From positions 1 to 64,000 of the forward strand of contig CAYWGH010000031.1 of assembly GCA_964457925.1 (NCBI GenBank): 64,000 bases of DNA. The letters run 5' to 3'. Below are positions 44,360-51,709 of the stretch, one piece after another (within the stretch, counting starts at the first letter, position 1; each line of letters begins with the position of its first letter). Position numbers and translations under genes: made by a program. The stretch comes from Coneutiohabitans sp964457925. GTDB taxonomy: Bacteria; Zhuqueibacterota; Zhuqueibacteria; Zhuqueibacterales; Zhuqueibacteraceae. The notes under the pieces were generated by a model that saw only the letters and a list, made by a program, of their open reading frames with translations, did no database searches and was not told the origin of the DNA.

Positions 44360-44384
44360 AGTTGTTGCAGATTTTGCAACAACT
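44360..44384. repeat. Perfect 10-bp-stem hairpin in the mod-res gap
   Basis: AGTTGTTGCA (44360-44369) pairs exactly with TGCAACAACT (44375-44384) around a GATTT loop. No T-run follows on the minus strand, so a terminator is unlikely; an operator or mRNA hairpin is possible. Confidence 0.5.
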
Positions 44385-44396
44385 GAAAGGATAAGG

Positions 44397-44461
44397 TTCG
44401 TAGTAGCGCCTTCAGGCGCCGGTGTTTATTGGAGCAAAGCGCCTAAAGGCGCAACTACGAA
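44397..44461. repeat. Inverted repeat abutting the mod stop codon
   Basis: TTCGTAGTAGCGCCTTCAGG.. (23 bp, 44397-44419) and its inverted partner at 44439-44461 match at 21 of 23 positions. The right arm ends exactly at the base before the TAG of mod. GTAGTTGCGCCTTTAGGCGC palindromes are common REP-like repeats in environmental genomes. Confidence 0.65.
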
Positions 44462-46108
44462 CTACTCCAACCCCAACTGCTGCTGCCCTGGCTTCGGCGG
44501 CGCTTGCGGCAGGTTTGCCACTTGCAAGCTGTAATCGTCTTTGCCCCATTCGCAGCGCGAGAGCACGGTTTTTGGAATTTTTTTTAATGTGAGATTTGAA
44601 TAGCGCTCCGGCTTGCTGCGAAAGGCGGTACACATCACCAGCAGCGTGCGGTGCGGCCCGACCTCGTCGCTGAGCTGCTGGAGCTGGTCGTGATTCAAAT
44701 TTTGCGTGGTCACGTAAATGAAATCCCGCTCCGTCGAATGGCCGTGCTGCCAATAAACCGTGTCGCTCGGCGCGTAGATGAAACCTTCCAGCTTGCAAAC
44801 CGCTTCGGCCAGCATGGCGGCTTGGTATTGTTTGTTGATCACCCAATTGCCCCACTTGTCCTTTTCCAACAGCGAAGGCGCGAGACGATAGTAGCGAAAC
44901 CCGCCGCCGCCTTGCCAGTTCACGGCCTTACTGATGCCGCCTTGATCCGTGCCGTCAATCACCTTTTTGAGCCGCGGAATGATGTGCGTGTGGCAATGCT
45001 CGCCCAATTCCACCATGATCCAACGCCGCCCCATTTTGTGCGCCACCGCGCCGGTGGTGCCGGAACCGGCGAACGAGTCGAGGACCCAGTCGCCCTTGTT
45101 TGTTGCAATTTCTATGACACGGCTGAGTAGCCGCTCCGGTTTCGGGGTTGAAAAAGGTTGTGATTGATTAAAAGCAATGGTTTCACGCTTCGCATCCTGG
45201 TTATTGCCCACGTCTTCTTGTTTCCAGACTGTTGTAGGAACAGTTCCTGATCTTACGTCTGTTGGAAAGTTTTTTAGTCTTGGTACGGGATTCTTTCCGT
45301 CCTTACCCCACCAAACTAATCCATTTGCTTCATTGCGTGCATGAGAGTCAGGATCGAAGGCCCAAACTCTTATTGGACTTGGCCAGACTTCTGCGCCAGT
45401 ATATGGATTCTTGATTGGGTAATACAAATTGGGGCGCTCGTCTTTGCTTTTTGCACACGTATAATCAGCAGAACTCCAGGGGCCTCTTGAGTCATTGTCA
45501 GGATTTTTGAAGTTTTTTTGTTGTTTTAGACTGCGAGGCAGTAGATTCGGCCGCCACATGCTCTTATCTTTCGCAAATAGAAGTATGTGATCATGATTAT
45601 TGCTGAGCCATTTCGCGTCATTCTGTGGTGAGAACTTTTTTTCCCACATCACGTTCGCAACAAAATTCATCCGGCCAAAAATCTCGTCACAGACTATTTT
45701 TAGATAATGTGCTTCGTTATCATCTATTGTAATCCATATTGATCCATCTTCTGCCAACAACCGTTTAAGGATTTCGAGGCGGTCTCGCATCATAGATAAC
45801 CAGATGGAGTGTTCGATACCATCGTCGTAATGAGTGAATGCAGAACCCGTATTGTATGGCGGATCAATAAAAATGCACTTAATCTTCCCCGCAAACTCCT
45901 GCTCAAGCGCTTTAAGTGCGAGCAGATTGTCGCCGAAGATGAGGCAATTATCAAAGATGTCATTCTCGCTCACGCGGTGCGGGGCGTGGTAGGATTTCTC
46001 CGCGTCTTCCAGCAAAATGCGCGGCTCCAGCTTGGGCCGGTTCTCCTTGCCAATCCAGGTGAGCTCGAGCTTTTGTTTCCGATTCATGTTAGCCTGCTTA
46101 ACAATCAT
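44462..46108 (-). CDS. Type III DNA methyltransferase Mod subunit (beta class)
   Basis: A 548-residue N6/N4 methyltransferase. CIFIDPPYNTGSAF contains DPPY (residues 82-85) and LDSFAGSGTTGAVAH contains the AdoMet motif FAGSG (346-350); DPPY before FxGxG defines the beta class of Mod proteins. The residues between them form the target-recognition domain. GC content in that block is clearly lower than at both ends of the gene (about 42% in one 60-base sample at 45241 against 60-63% at 45961 and 44881). The start overlaps the AIPR stop as ATGA. It works with the downstream Res to modify and restrict DNA at a 5-6 bp asymmetric site, which I cannot predict. Confidence 0.93.
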   Translation of the reverse strand: MIVKQANMNRKQKLELTWIGKENRPKLEPRILLEDAEKSYHAPHRVSENDIFDNCLIFGDNLLALKALEQEFAGKIKCIFIDPPYNTGSAFTHYDDGIEHSIWLSMMRDRLEILKRLLAEDGSIWITIDDNEAHYLKIVCDEIFGRMNFVANVMWEKKFSPQNDAKWLSNNHDHILLFAKDKSMWRPNLLPRSLKQQKNFKNPDNDSRGPWSSADYTCAKSKDERPNLYYPIKNPYTGAEVWPSPIRVWAFDPDSHARNEANGLVWWGKDGKNPVPRLKNFPTDVRSGTVPTTVWKQEDVGNNQDAKRETIAFNQSQPFSTPKPERLLSRVIEIATNKGDWVLDSFAGSGTTGAVAHKMGRRWIMVELGEHCHTHIIPRLKKVIDGTDQGGISKAVNWQGGGGFRYYRLAPSLLEKDKWGNWVINKQYQAAMLAEAVCKLEGFIYAPSDTVYWQHGHSTERDFIYVTTQNLNHDQLQQLSDEVGPHRTLLVMCTAFRSKPERYSNLTLKKIPKTVLSRCEWGKDDYSLQVANLPQAPPKPGQQQLGLE

Positions 46109-47820
46109 TGCGAAGTTTGAGACGAAAGAGTCTTGGTTTGCTCAATTGAGTTAATCGCGTGCATTACACGATCTGCTAATTGGATTCCATCTGTTTGATT
46201 GCGCGAGAGCGCTAAATATCCCTTGGCACCACGAAATTTTTCGGCTTCATTAAATATGAGTGTGGCATACTCGTTAAGCTCACGCGAAAGCACGATCTTA
46301 TCTTCTTCTGCTAAAATGAGCTCGGGTTTCCGCAAGACTTTCGACTTTCGTGCAAGAATATGAAGGATAAAGAACCGTGCATGGCGATAAAACATGCGTT
46401 CTTCATATCGACCTGACCCCCACTCATTTCGTGTAAGAATATTGTCGAGAAAACGGTATGTTCGCACGGCTCGACATACCCAAACTGCAGAAGTGTCGCT
46501 TTTAAAAAGTTCTGCATAAATATTTCCTTGGCGGTCTAGAATTTTGCCAATCTCTTTTTTCAAAGTAATGACGATTTCGGTTTTGCCCGAAAAGCAAGCT
46601 AGTGCAATAGCGGCCTCTTGAAATATAAATGTACTATCGTCTCTCTGATGGGCATCAAGAGATGGTTTGTAATGGTATGTGATTCCCAAAACCGCCAATT
46701 CGCGACGAAGACGTTCTTGGAAAGGATCGAGTGCGACAAAATCGACGAGTCTCACTTGGTTTTGATAATTACGCGCATGAGTTACACGAGTTCCAAAGTC
46801 ATCCGGCGCTTCTGCAAGTTCGATAAGCGTTATTAGTAATTTCGCTGGTGAAGTTGAGAGATCAGTTGATGAGCTCGCGGTCGCAATAGATCCAACTGTT
46901 TGCGCACCGTTTACAATTGAAAACCCTTCAATTACGAAGCTCCCTTTGTCGGGGCTGGCCGTGGGTTTGGGAGTTATCTTGCTGCAGATTGCGGTCAAGC
47001 CATTATTCAAATAAAACAAATGCCCAGGTTCGTTCTGAACAGTCTGAGTTATGGCACTGTTTACCGCCGAAGAACCCATAAAGTAACGGATGTTTCGTTC
47101 AAATAAGGCCTTGACATGTGTGTGGTATAGTTGCGCCAACTGATTTGCCGAAACCTGCCCATAGAAGGCTTTCAAAGGTGAGCTGACTCGGTACCAGTTT
47201 TCTAATGTAAGCTCGATATTGACCGGAACTCGACTATGTTCTTCTACGAGATATGTGTGAATCCGATCTAACGTAAAGTGTTCGAACGACAAGATTTCGG
47301 AAAATTTGTTTGTCTCAGTCAATAAGTCATCAATCTCACGCCGAGCGTGTTGACCTAAACTGTTACCGGTATAAGCCAAGACAGCCACGATCTTCAGCTT
47401 GGGCTGCTCCAGTGCATCATCAACATCTGTCAGCCTTTCATGAAAGGCCTCATTGAATCGTTCATATCTTTTTGCCAAAAGGTCCCGAATACCGTCAGCA
47501 AACTTTTTGGTTTCGCCAAAGTCTGGTTCACCACCATCCTTTTTATACTTTGACTGGACCAAAAAAAGAGAACTGCGATTGCGGTCAAAATAAATTGCAT
47601 CGACACCATTGTCATCATATCCATCGATAACCGACGAAGCGCCAGTCGAATCGTCCACATCCGCCAATTTTGCCACCGCAAGGGCTGCGAGGCTACGGGA
47701 TAATCTGTTTTGCTGTCTTTGTTCAGCACTGAGATTGGGCCGATTCATTTCTGGCAAAAATTGAAAGAATCTGGTCTCCAAAATTCCTCGAAGTTGCACC
47801 ACTTTGTCCTGAACAGGCAT
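46105..47820 (-). CDS. AIPR family protein (abortive-infection phage-resistance)
   Basis: A 571-residue protein (from ATG 47820, AGGAC nine bases upstream; a longer in-frame start at 47868 is possible). FLYLNNGLTAICSKI, then FSIVNGAQTVGSIATAS is the signature of AIPR (PF10592). The N-terminal DGYDDNGVDAIYFDRN followed by LFLVQSKYKK is a PD-(D/E)xK-like nuclease core (D...Q-x-K). Members are linked to phage resistance and often sit beside restriction genes. It is AT-richer than mod's flanks and overlaps the mod start by four bases, so it belongs to the same transcript. Confidence 0.85.
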   Translation of the reverse strand: MPVQDKVVQLRGILETRFFQFLPEMNRPNLSAEQRQQNRLSRSLAALAVAKLADVDDSTGASSVIDGYDDNGVDAIYFDRNRSSLFLVQSKYKKDGGEPDFGETKKFADGIRDLLAKRYERFNEAFHERLTDVDDALEQPKLKIVAVLAYTGNSLGQHARREIDDLLTETNKFSEILSFEHFTLDRIHTYLVEEHSRVPVNIELTLENWYRVSSPLKAFYGQVSANQLAQLYHTHVKALFERNIRYFMGSSAVNSAITQTVQNEPGHLFYLNNGLTAICSKITPKPTASPDKGSFVIEGFSIVNGAQTVGSIATASSSTDLSTSPAKLLITLIELAEAPDDFGTRVTHARNYQNQVRLVDFVALDPFQERLRRELAVLGITYHYKPSLDAHQRDDSTFIFQEAAIALACFSGKTEIVITLKKEIGKILDRQGNIYAELFKSDTSAVWVCRAVRTYRFLDNILTRNEWGSGRYEERMFYRHARFFILHILARKSKVLRKPELILAEEDKIVLSRELNEYATLIFNEAEKFRGAKGYLALSRNQTDGIQLADRVMHAINSIEQTKTLSSQTSQ

Positions 47821-47912
47821 TGGCTTTGTCCTATAAACATTTCTGCCAAGTGAATAAATTTCATACAATAACTTTTATCCATCCTTCCTCGATTCCTTTC
47901 GCGCATTCATCG

Positions 47913-49625
47913 TTAGGTTTTTCCCTTGATTTTCGGATATGGCTTTATTCTGCATACCGCAACGCCATAACCCATTGCCCGAATGGTTGTAACGCGATCC
48001 AGCAAATCAACCTTGGCAAATGTTGAAAGTGTACCCTTCAGTACTTCGGATGTCGTCGTGGCTTTTGAATCAACGGCATGGGACTTGGTATCATCGAAGA
48101 TAGCGAAGATAACCTTCATTTCGCGACGATGCCGTTTTTTAAGGTCATGAAGTTTGCCTAAATCGTTTTTTTTCAGAGCTTCATTCCTATACTCCAATTT
48201 ACCAGTATGAATTTTTGCCCGAAACTCTTCGCTTTCGGAATACAATCTGGCAGAAACAAATCCTTGGGCAAAGAGAGCTCGCAACGCCGCACCGGTTTCA
48301 CGTTTCACATGAATGAGTTGTATTTCGTCCGGTAAAACTCCAAGCAGGTCGCAGAACTCTATGCCGCCTTTTTCATCTCTTACCTTAACGAGGTTACGAT
48401 CCATCACGAGCAAATTCTTGTGTGCCGCGTTGAAATCTTTCTCTTCCTGGTATTTGGACCTGTCCCATTCTTTCAACTTGAGCTTTGATGGATCCATACA
48501 CTCAATATTATCGAGTTCCGCATTCATGATGTTGAGAAATTCGCCACTTGCTCGGTACCACAGTTGGTGATTCAGAAAATAGACATCATTGTTGTATTGA
48601 ATATCCCCACATATAAAATATGATAACGATCGACTTTCAGTATTTTCATCGTCAAAATAGACGCGTAAATTCATTCGATGAAATGCCTCAACCTTTTCGT
48701 CATTCGTATCGAGGCTAGAAATCAAATCTCGTACATGCTCAAAGACTTCGACGAAAGTGTTCGCTTCATATTTTTGACGGTTGTGTAGAAGCTCGTATCG
48801 CACGACTCGGTCGGGAAGATAACCAATGTCTTCATTATCCAAAAAAAGCGAGTGGGTTTCATCAGGATTGTAACGAGATAACATCAGCACCAACTGCAAT
48901 TCTAACTGGTGAAGGAGTGCACTATTGGTCCTTTTGTTGATGTATTCCAGTTGGGGAATAGTGAGTTTCACTTTACCTCGGGCCCACAGGGTATCAACCT
49001 GTATGAGAAATTTAATAATATCGTCAAATGTTTTGGAACCATTCACGGTAAGCGCATCGCTGGCTTGAATACTTCTGCCTACCGTTGCTTGGAGCGTATT
49101 TGTCTTTTGAAGTGTCCCTCTCACATGGGTTAAGACCCGCTTGAGGTTGTTAATATCTCCCATAGGATTATATGGTCCCCGAAAAATGCGGTCCATCGTG
49201 TTGACGATTCCGCTAGTGTCTCTCTGGGCTAAACCACGTAACTCCGGTAACGAAAGTATTCGTTGCGCCAGATCAATTCCAAAGCGAGGCTCGATGGTTA
49301 GATGTTTACGCAGATGAAAATGACCAACGCCGCCGGTAACTGCGTAATATGACTTCTTTACCTGAACGATCAGAATAAAACCGGAGGTCATTGATTCAGG
49401 TATGTCTTTGGATTTGAGATCAAGCTTCAATGACTTCTGAAACACTGACAGCCATCCAACAGTGTGCGGGCCACTTTTATGAAAAAAAAGGCGATAGTGA
49501 AACTTCTCCTGATTCATCTTCCACTTACCGTTGGCGACCTCTTTGAAGGACAGAATTTCGATAGAGTCGAGTACGGCCTGTTTCAGCTTGTAAACGGTTA
49601 ATTTGTTAATGGCATCCTTGGACAT
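47913..49625 (-). CDS. TIGR04141/DUF6119-like sporadically distributed protein
   Basis: A 570-residue soluble protein. The beginning NKLTVYKLKQAV, the block AVTGGVGHFHLRKHLTIEPR then FGIDLAQRIL and the later lysine/arginine-rich helices fit the pattern of the TIGR04141 (DUF6119) family: a short strand-helix start and a G-x-G...FG(L/I)-x-A-L/Q motif. That family is scattered among bacteria and frequently near restriction genes; its function is not known. The C-terminal part (KVIFAIFDDTKSHAVDSK, RATTIRAMGYGVAVCRI in part) could be a nuclease-like strand arrangement, but I do not see certain catalytic residues. The assignment rests on pattern memory, not a search. It directly precedes AIPR on the same strand. 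Confidence 0.55.
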   Translation of the reverse strand: MSKDAINKLTVYKLKQAVLDSIEILSFKEVANGKWKMNQEKFHYRLFFHKSGPHTVGWLSVFQKSLKLDLKSKDIPESMTSGFILIVQVKKSYYAVTGGVGHFHLRKHLTIEPRFGIDLAQRILSLPELRGLAQRDTSGIVNTMDRIFRGPYNPMGDINNLKRVLTHVRGTLQKTNTLQATVGRSIQASDALTVNGSKTFDDIIKFLIQVDTLWARGKVKLTIPQLEYINKRTNSALLHQLELQLVLMLSRYNPDETHSLFLDNEDIGYLPDRVVRYELLHNRQKYEANTFVEVFEHVRDLISSLDTNDEKVEAFHRMNLRVYFDDENTESRSLSYFICGDIQYNNDVYFLNHQLWYRASGEFLNIMNAELDNIECMDPSKLKLKEWDRSKYQEEKDFNAAHKNLLVMDRNLVKVRDEKGGIEFCDLLGVLPDEIQLIHVKRETGAALRALFAQGFVSARLYSESEEFRAKIHTGKLEYRNEALKKNDLGKLHDLKKRHRREMKVIFAIFDDTKSHAVDSKATTTSEVLKGTLSTFAKVDLLDRVTTIRAMGYGVAVCRIKPYPKIKGKT

Positions 49626-49710
49626 AGTACAGATCCTCCTATATTATCCCAAACTTAGCTGCATCCACCATTGTTTGCAGACACTCCAAGTATCGGTGGA
49701 TTCCCGTGGG

Positions 49711-49745
49711 CAGCAACCATTTTGGTGACCTCACAGAAACGATCG
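49711..49745. repeat. Degenerate copy of the dinD-type palindrome
   Basis: Read on the minus strand, GATCGTTTCTGTGA-GG-TCACCAAAATGGTT repeats the 14-2-14 layout of the palindrome in dinD2, with arms matching at 9 of 14 positions. Its translation (DRFCEVTKMVAAHG) also resembles the dinD peptide at that place. It lies immediately after the dinD1 stop and about 90 bp before the DUF6119-like gene. Confidence 0.45.
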
Positions 49746-50651
49746 TTATTTCGGCGAATTAGCTTTGTTTTGCTCATCTTTCTGCTCTTGGCCGGTCAAA
49801 CCTTTGGCGTCTTTATCTTCCAATTCCAATTTCGGCGGCGCGCCTTTCAGGCGTTTCTCCACTTGTTTGATATGCTCAGCCGGCGGCAGGTTTTCCGGCA
49901 TGGTGCCGCCAATGCGTTTGATGGCTTCGCGCACTTCCTTGCCCACTTGCTCGTGGGTTTGAATGGCTTGTTGCTGGTTCTTCACCCGCTCGCGCGCGAG
50001 CTTGTCGCGCGTTTGCGTCATGCGAAATTGATTGGCCGCCAGCTCCGTCGTGTCCATTCGATCCATCAATTGCTCTTTGGCCGGAATGCCCTTGCGCGCT
50101 TTAATGGCTTCGTTCCCCAAACCGCCGTACAAACCTTTGTAGCCGGCGTCGTGAAACACACCGAACATTTTGCTCTGCACGCCGGCCTCGCGCGCCGCGC
50201 CGGAGAGCGCTTTGAATTCCTCGGAAGTTTGCTTGCGCAATTCCAGCCGTTCCAAATCTGCGGCCTGCGCTTCGGAAAGTTCCTGCTTGCGGGTTTGAAC
50301 GGCAAAATATTTTTGCGCGTTGGCAATCTCCGGCTTGCGGGGGTCGCCGTTTTGCGCGATGAGATAGCAAGCAAAGCGAGAAAGCTGATAATCCGGTACT
50401 TCACGAACGGCGCCCTTGGCCAAATCGATCATTTTGCCGGCGCCGGCAAAATGATAGGCCGGATTATTACCCGATTTCTCGCAAGAAATCATCGCGCGCT
50501 TAATCGCATCCTCGAAACGGCGCCATTGGCTGTAGCCCAGCATCGGCTGCAATTCGCGGGCATTCCAATATTCCGCGCCGTGCTGGTTGAGATGCTTCAG
50601 GTCTTCAAACGATTTTTCGCCCAAAACGGCTATCGCTTTTTTGCTCATCAT
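49746..50651 (-). CDS. dinD: DinD-like DNA-damage-inducible protein, paralogue 1
   Basis: A 301-residue protein. FEDLKHLNQHGAEYWNAREL and QPMLGYSQWRRFEDAIKRA are the start of the BRO-N-like DinD domain; DYQLSRFACYLIAQNGD and AQKYFAVQTRKQELSE are the most conserved blocks. The C-terminal part (DTTELAANQFRMTQTRDKLA, GGTMPENLPPAEHIKQVEKR) is the DinD helical tail. In E. coli DinD is SOS-induced and counteracts RecA filaments; here no LexA box was recognised. AAGGGG precedes the start. The gene lies 60 bp after its paralogue and is the fourth in the island's minus-strand series. Codons 66-75 encode a perfect palindrome (see 50428). Confidence 0.9.
   Translation of the reverse strand: MMSKKAIAVLGEKSFEDLKHLNQHGAEYWNARELQPMLGYSQWRRFEDAIKRAMISCEKSGNNPAYHFAGAGKMIDLAKGAVREVPDYQLSRFACYLIAQNGDPRKPEIANAQKYFAVQTRKQELSEAQAADLERLELRKQTSEEFKALSGAAREAGVQSKMFGVFHDAGYKGLYGGLGNEAIKARKGIPAKEQLMDRMDTTELAANQFRMTQTRDKLARERVKNQQQAIQTHEQVGKEVREAIKRIGGTMPENLPPAEHIKQVEKRLKGAPPKLELEDKDAKGLTGQEQKDEQNKANSPK
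50428..50455. repeat. Perfect 28-bp palindrome inside dinD1
   Basis: ATCATTTTGCCGGC (50428-50441) is followed immediately by its exact inverse GCCGGCAAAATGAT (50442-50455). It encodes part of YHFAGAGKMI (around residues 66-75) and aligns with the palindrome at the same codons of dinD2, although the DNA sequences differ. Confidence 0.9.
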
Positions 50652-50711
50652 TATCCCCTTTCTGAGTTTTTTATTCAGGCGAATGCCAATGATCTTGTTG
50701 ATATGCCAAAT

Positions 50712-51539
50712 TTATTTGAGCTCCCGCGGCTTCTTCGCTTTCAACTTTTTGATGCTATCCGCCGAGGGCAAATCTTCCGGCATCGTGCCGCCAAGCTCTT
50801 TGATGGTCTGGCGGACTTTCGCGCCGACCTGGCGATGCGTCAAGTTGGCCTTGTCCTTGCCCTGAATATTTTCACGACGCAATTTTTCTTCCGTTTGCGT
50901 GGCGCGAAACAAATTGGCGGCCAACTCCGTGCTGCCCATGTGATCGAGGATTTGCTGGCTCTTTTTCAGGCCCTTGCGCTGATGAATATCCCTGGCCGTC
51001 AAACCGCCGTATAATCCCATGTAACCGTGGTTTTGAAAAATGGCGTAGTCAATCGGCTGCACCACACCGGCGCGCTTGGCAGCATCGGCGAGTTTGAGAT
51101 TGTGCTTTGTCACTTCGTCACGCAGCAGCAGACGGCGTTCGTCCTCGATCATCTGATCGGAAAGCTCCTGCCGGCGCGTTTGCACGGCAAAATAAGTTTG
51201 CCCCAGCGCCACAATGTCTTTTTCCGGATCCGCGTTTTGAATGATTAGATAACACGCATACCTGGAAAGATAGATGGTTTTTAACGCGCGTTTTGCGCCG
51301 CTGCCAATCTCGACCATTTCGGTGACATCAACGAAATGGTCTTCGAGGCGCTGGCCGCTATTGAAGCACGCAGCGCGCGCCTTCTGGATGACTTGTTCGA
51401 AGTTGCGGTAGTCATTGTATTGCAAGACCTGCGCAAAATCTCGGCTCGACCAGTATTCTGCGCCAGCCTCATTGGTTCGCCGGATCTGTTCGAATGGAGA
51501 AACATGGCCGGCAGAAGTTTTTTGAATCTCAGTTTTCAT
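50712..51539 (-). CDS. dinD: DinD-like DNA-damage-inducible protein, paralogue 2
   Basis: A 275-residue protein with GGAGG before the ATG. FEQIRRTNEAGAEYWSSRDF, VLQYNDYRNFEQVIQKA, HFVDVTEMVEIGSGAKR, YLSRYACYLIIQNADPEKDI and LGQTYFAVQTRRQEL match DinD throughout, and the C-terminal GSTELAANLFRATQTEEKL plus GGTMPEDLPSADSIKKL parallels paralogue 1. The two copies are clearly diverged, so the duplication is old or the copies were acquired separately. It follows the SNF2 helicase gene after a 170-bp gap that contains a perfect palindrome. Confidence 0.9.
   Translation of the reverse strand: MKTEIQKTSAGHVSPFEQIRRTNEAGAEYWSSRDFAQVLQYNDYRNFEQVIQKARAACFNSGQRLEDHFVDVTEMVEIGSGAKRALKTIYLSRYACYLIIQNADPEKDIVALGQTYFAVQTRRQELSDQMIEDERRLLLRDEVTKHNLKLADAAKRAGVVQPIDYAIFQNHGYMGLYGGLTARDIHQRKGLKKSQQILDHMGSTELAANLFRATQTEEKLRRENIQGKDKANLTHRQVGAKVRQTIKELGGTMPEDLPSADSIKKLKAKKPRELK
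51312..51341. repeat. Near-perfect 30-bp palindrome inside dinD2
   Basis: GACCATTTCGGTGA (51312-51325), spacer CA, TCAACGAAATGGTC (51328-51341): 14-bp arms with one mismatch. It encodes DHFVDVTEMV (residues 67-76). The extragenic palindrome at 51656 has the same sequence at 27 of 30 positions. Confidence 0.85.
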
Positions 51540-51655
51540 CGGTGCCTCCCGTTGTTCAAAATTAAGCGTTAAACTATTGATTTTCTGTTTATCACTGGGC
51601 TAATTTTCACGGTTTGGCGCAAAGAAATCAAATTTTAATACAGTAGAATCAATGG

Positions 51656-51691
51656 CTTGACCATTTCGGTGATCTCACCGAAATGGTCAAG
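51656..51691. promoter_or_regulatory. Perfect 17-bp-arm palindrome upstream of dinD2 (operator-like)
   Basis: CTTGACCATTTCGGTGA (51656-51672), spacer TC, then the exact inverse to 51691. It lies about 120 bp before the dinD2 start and 20 bp after the end of the helicase gene, and repeats the palindrome inside dinD2. Either an operator for the dinD transcript or a remnant of dinD-like coding sequence (minus-strand translation LDHFGEITEMVKP). Confidence 0.6.
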
Positions 51692-51709
51692 GCTTTGACA
51701 ATACGGCAC

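Noticed and set aside
49746..51539. LexA box for SOS control of the dinD genes
   Set aside because: I found no convincing CTGT-N8-ACAG or other known LexA-type site; the palindromes present are of a different form.
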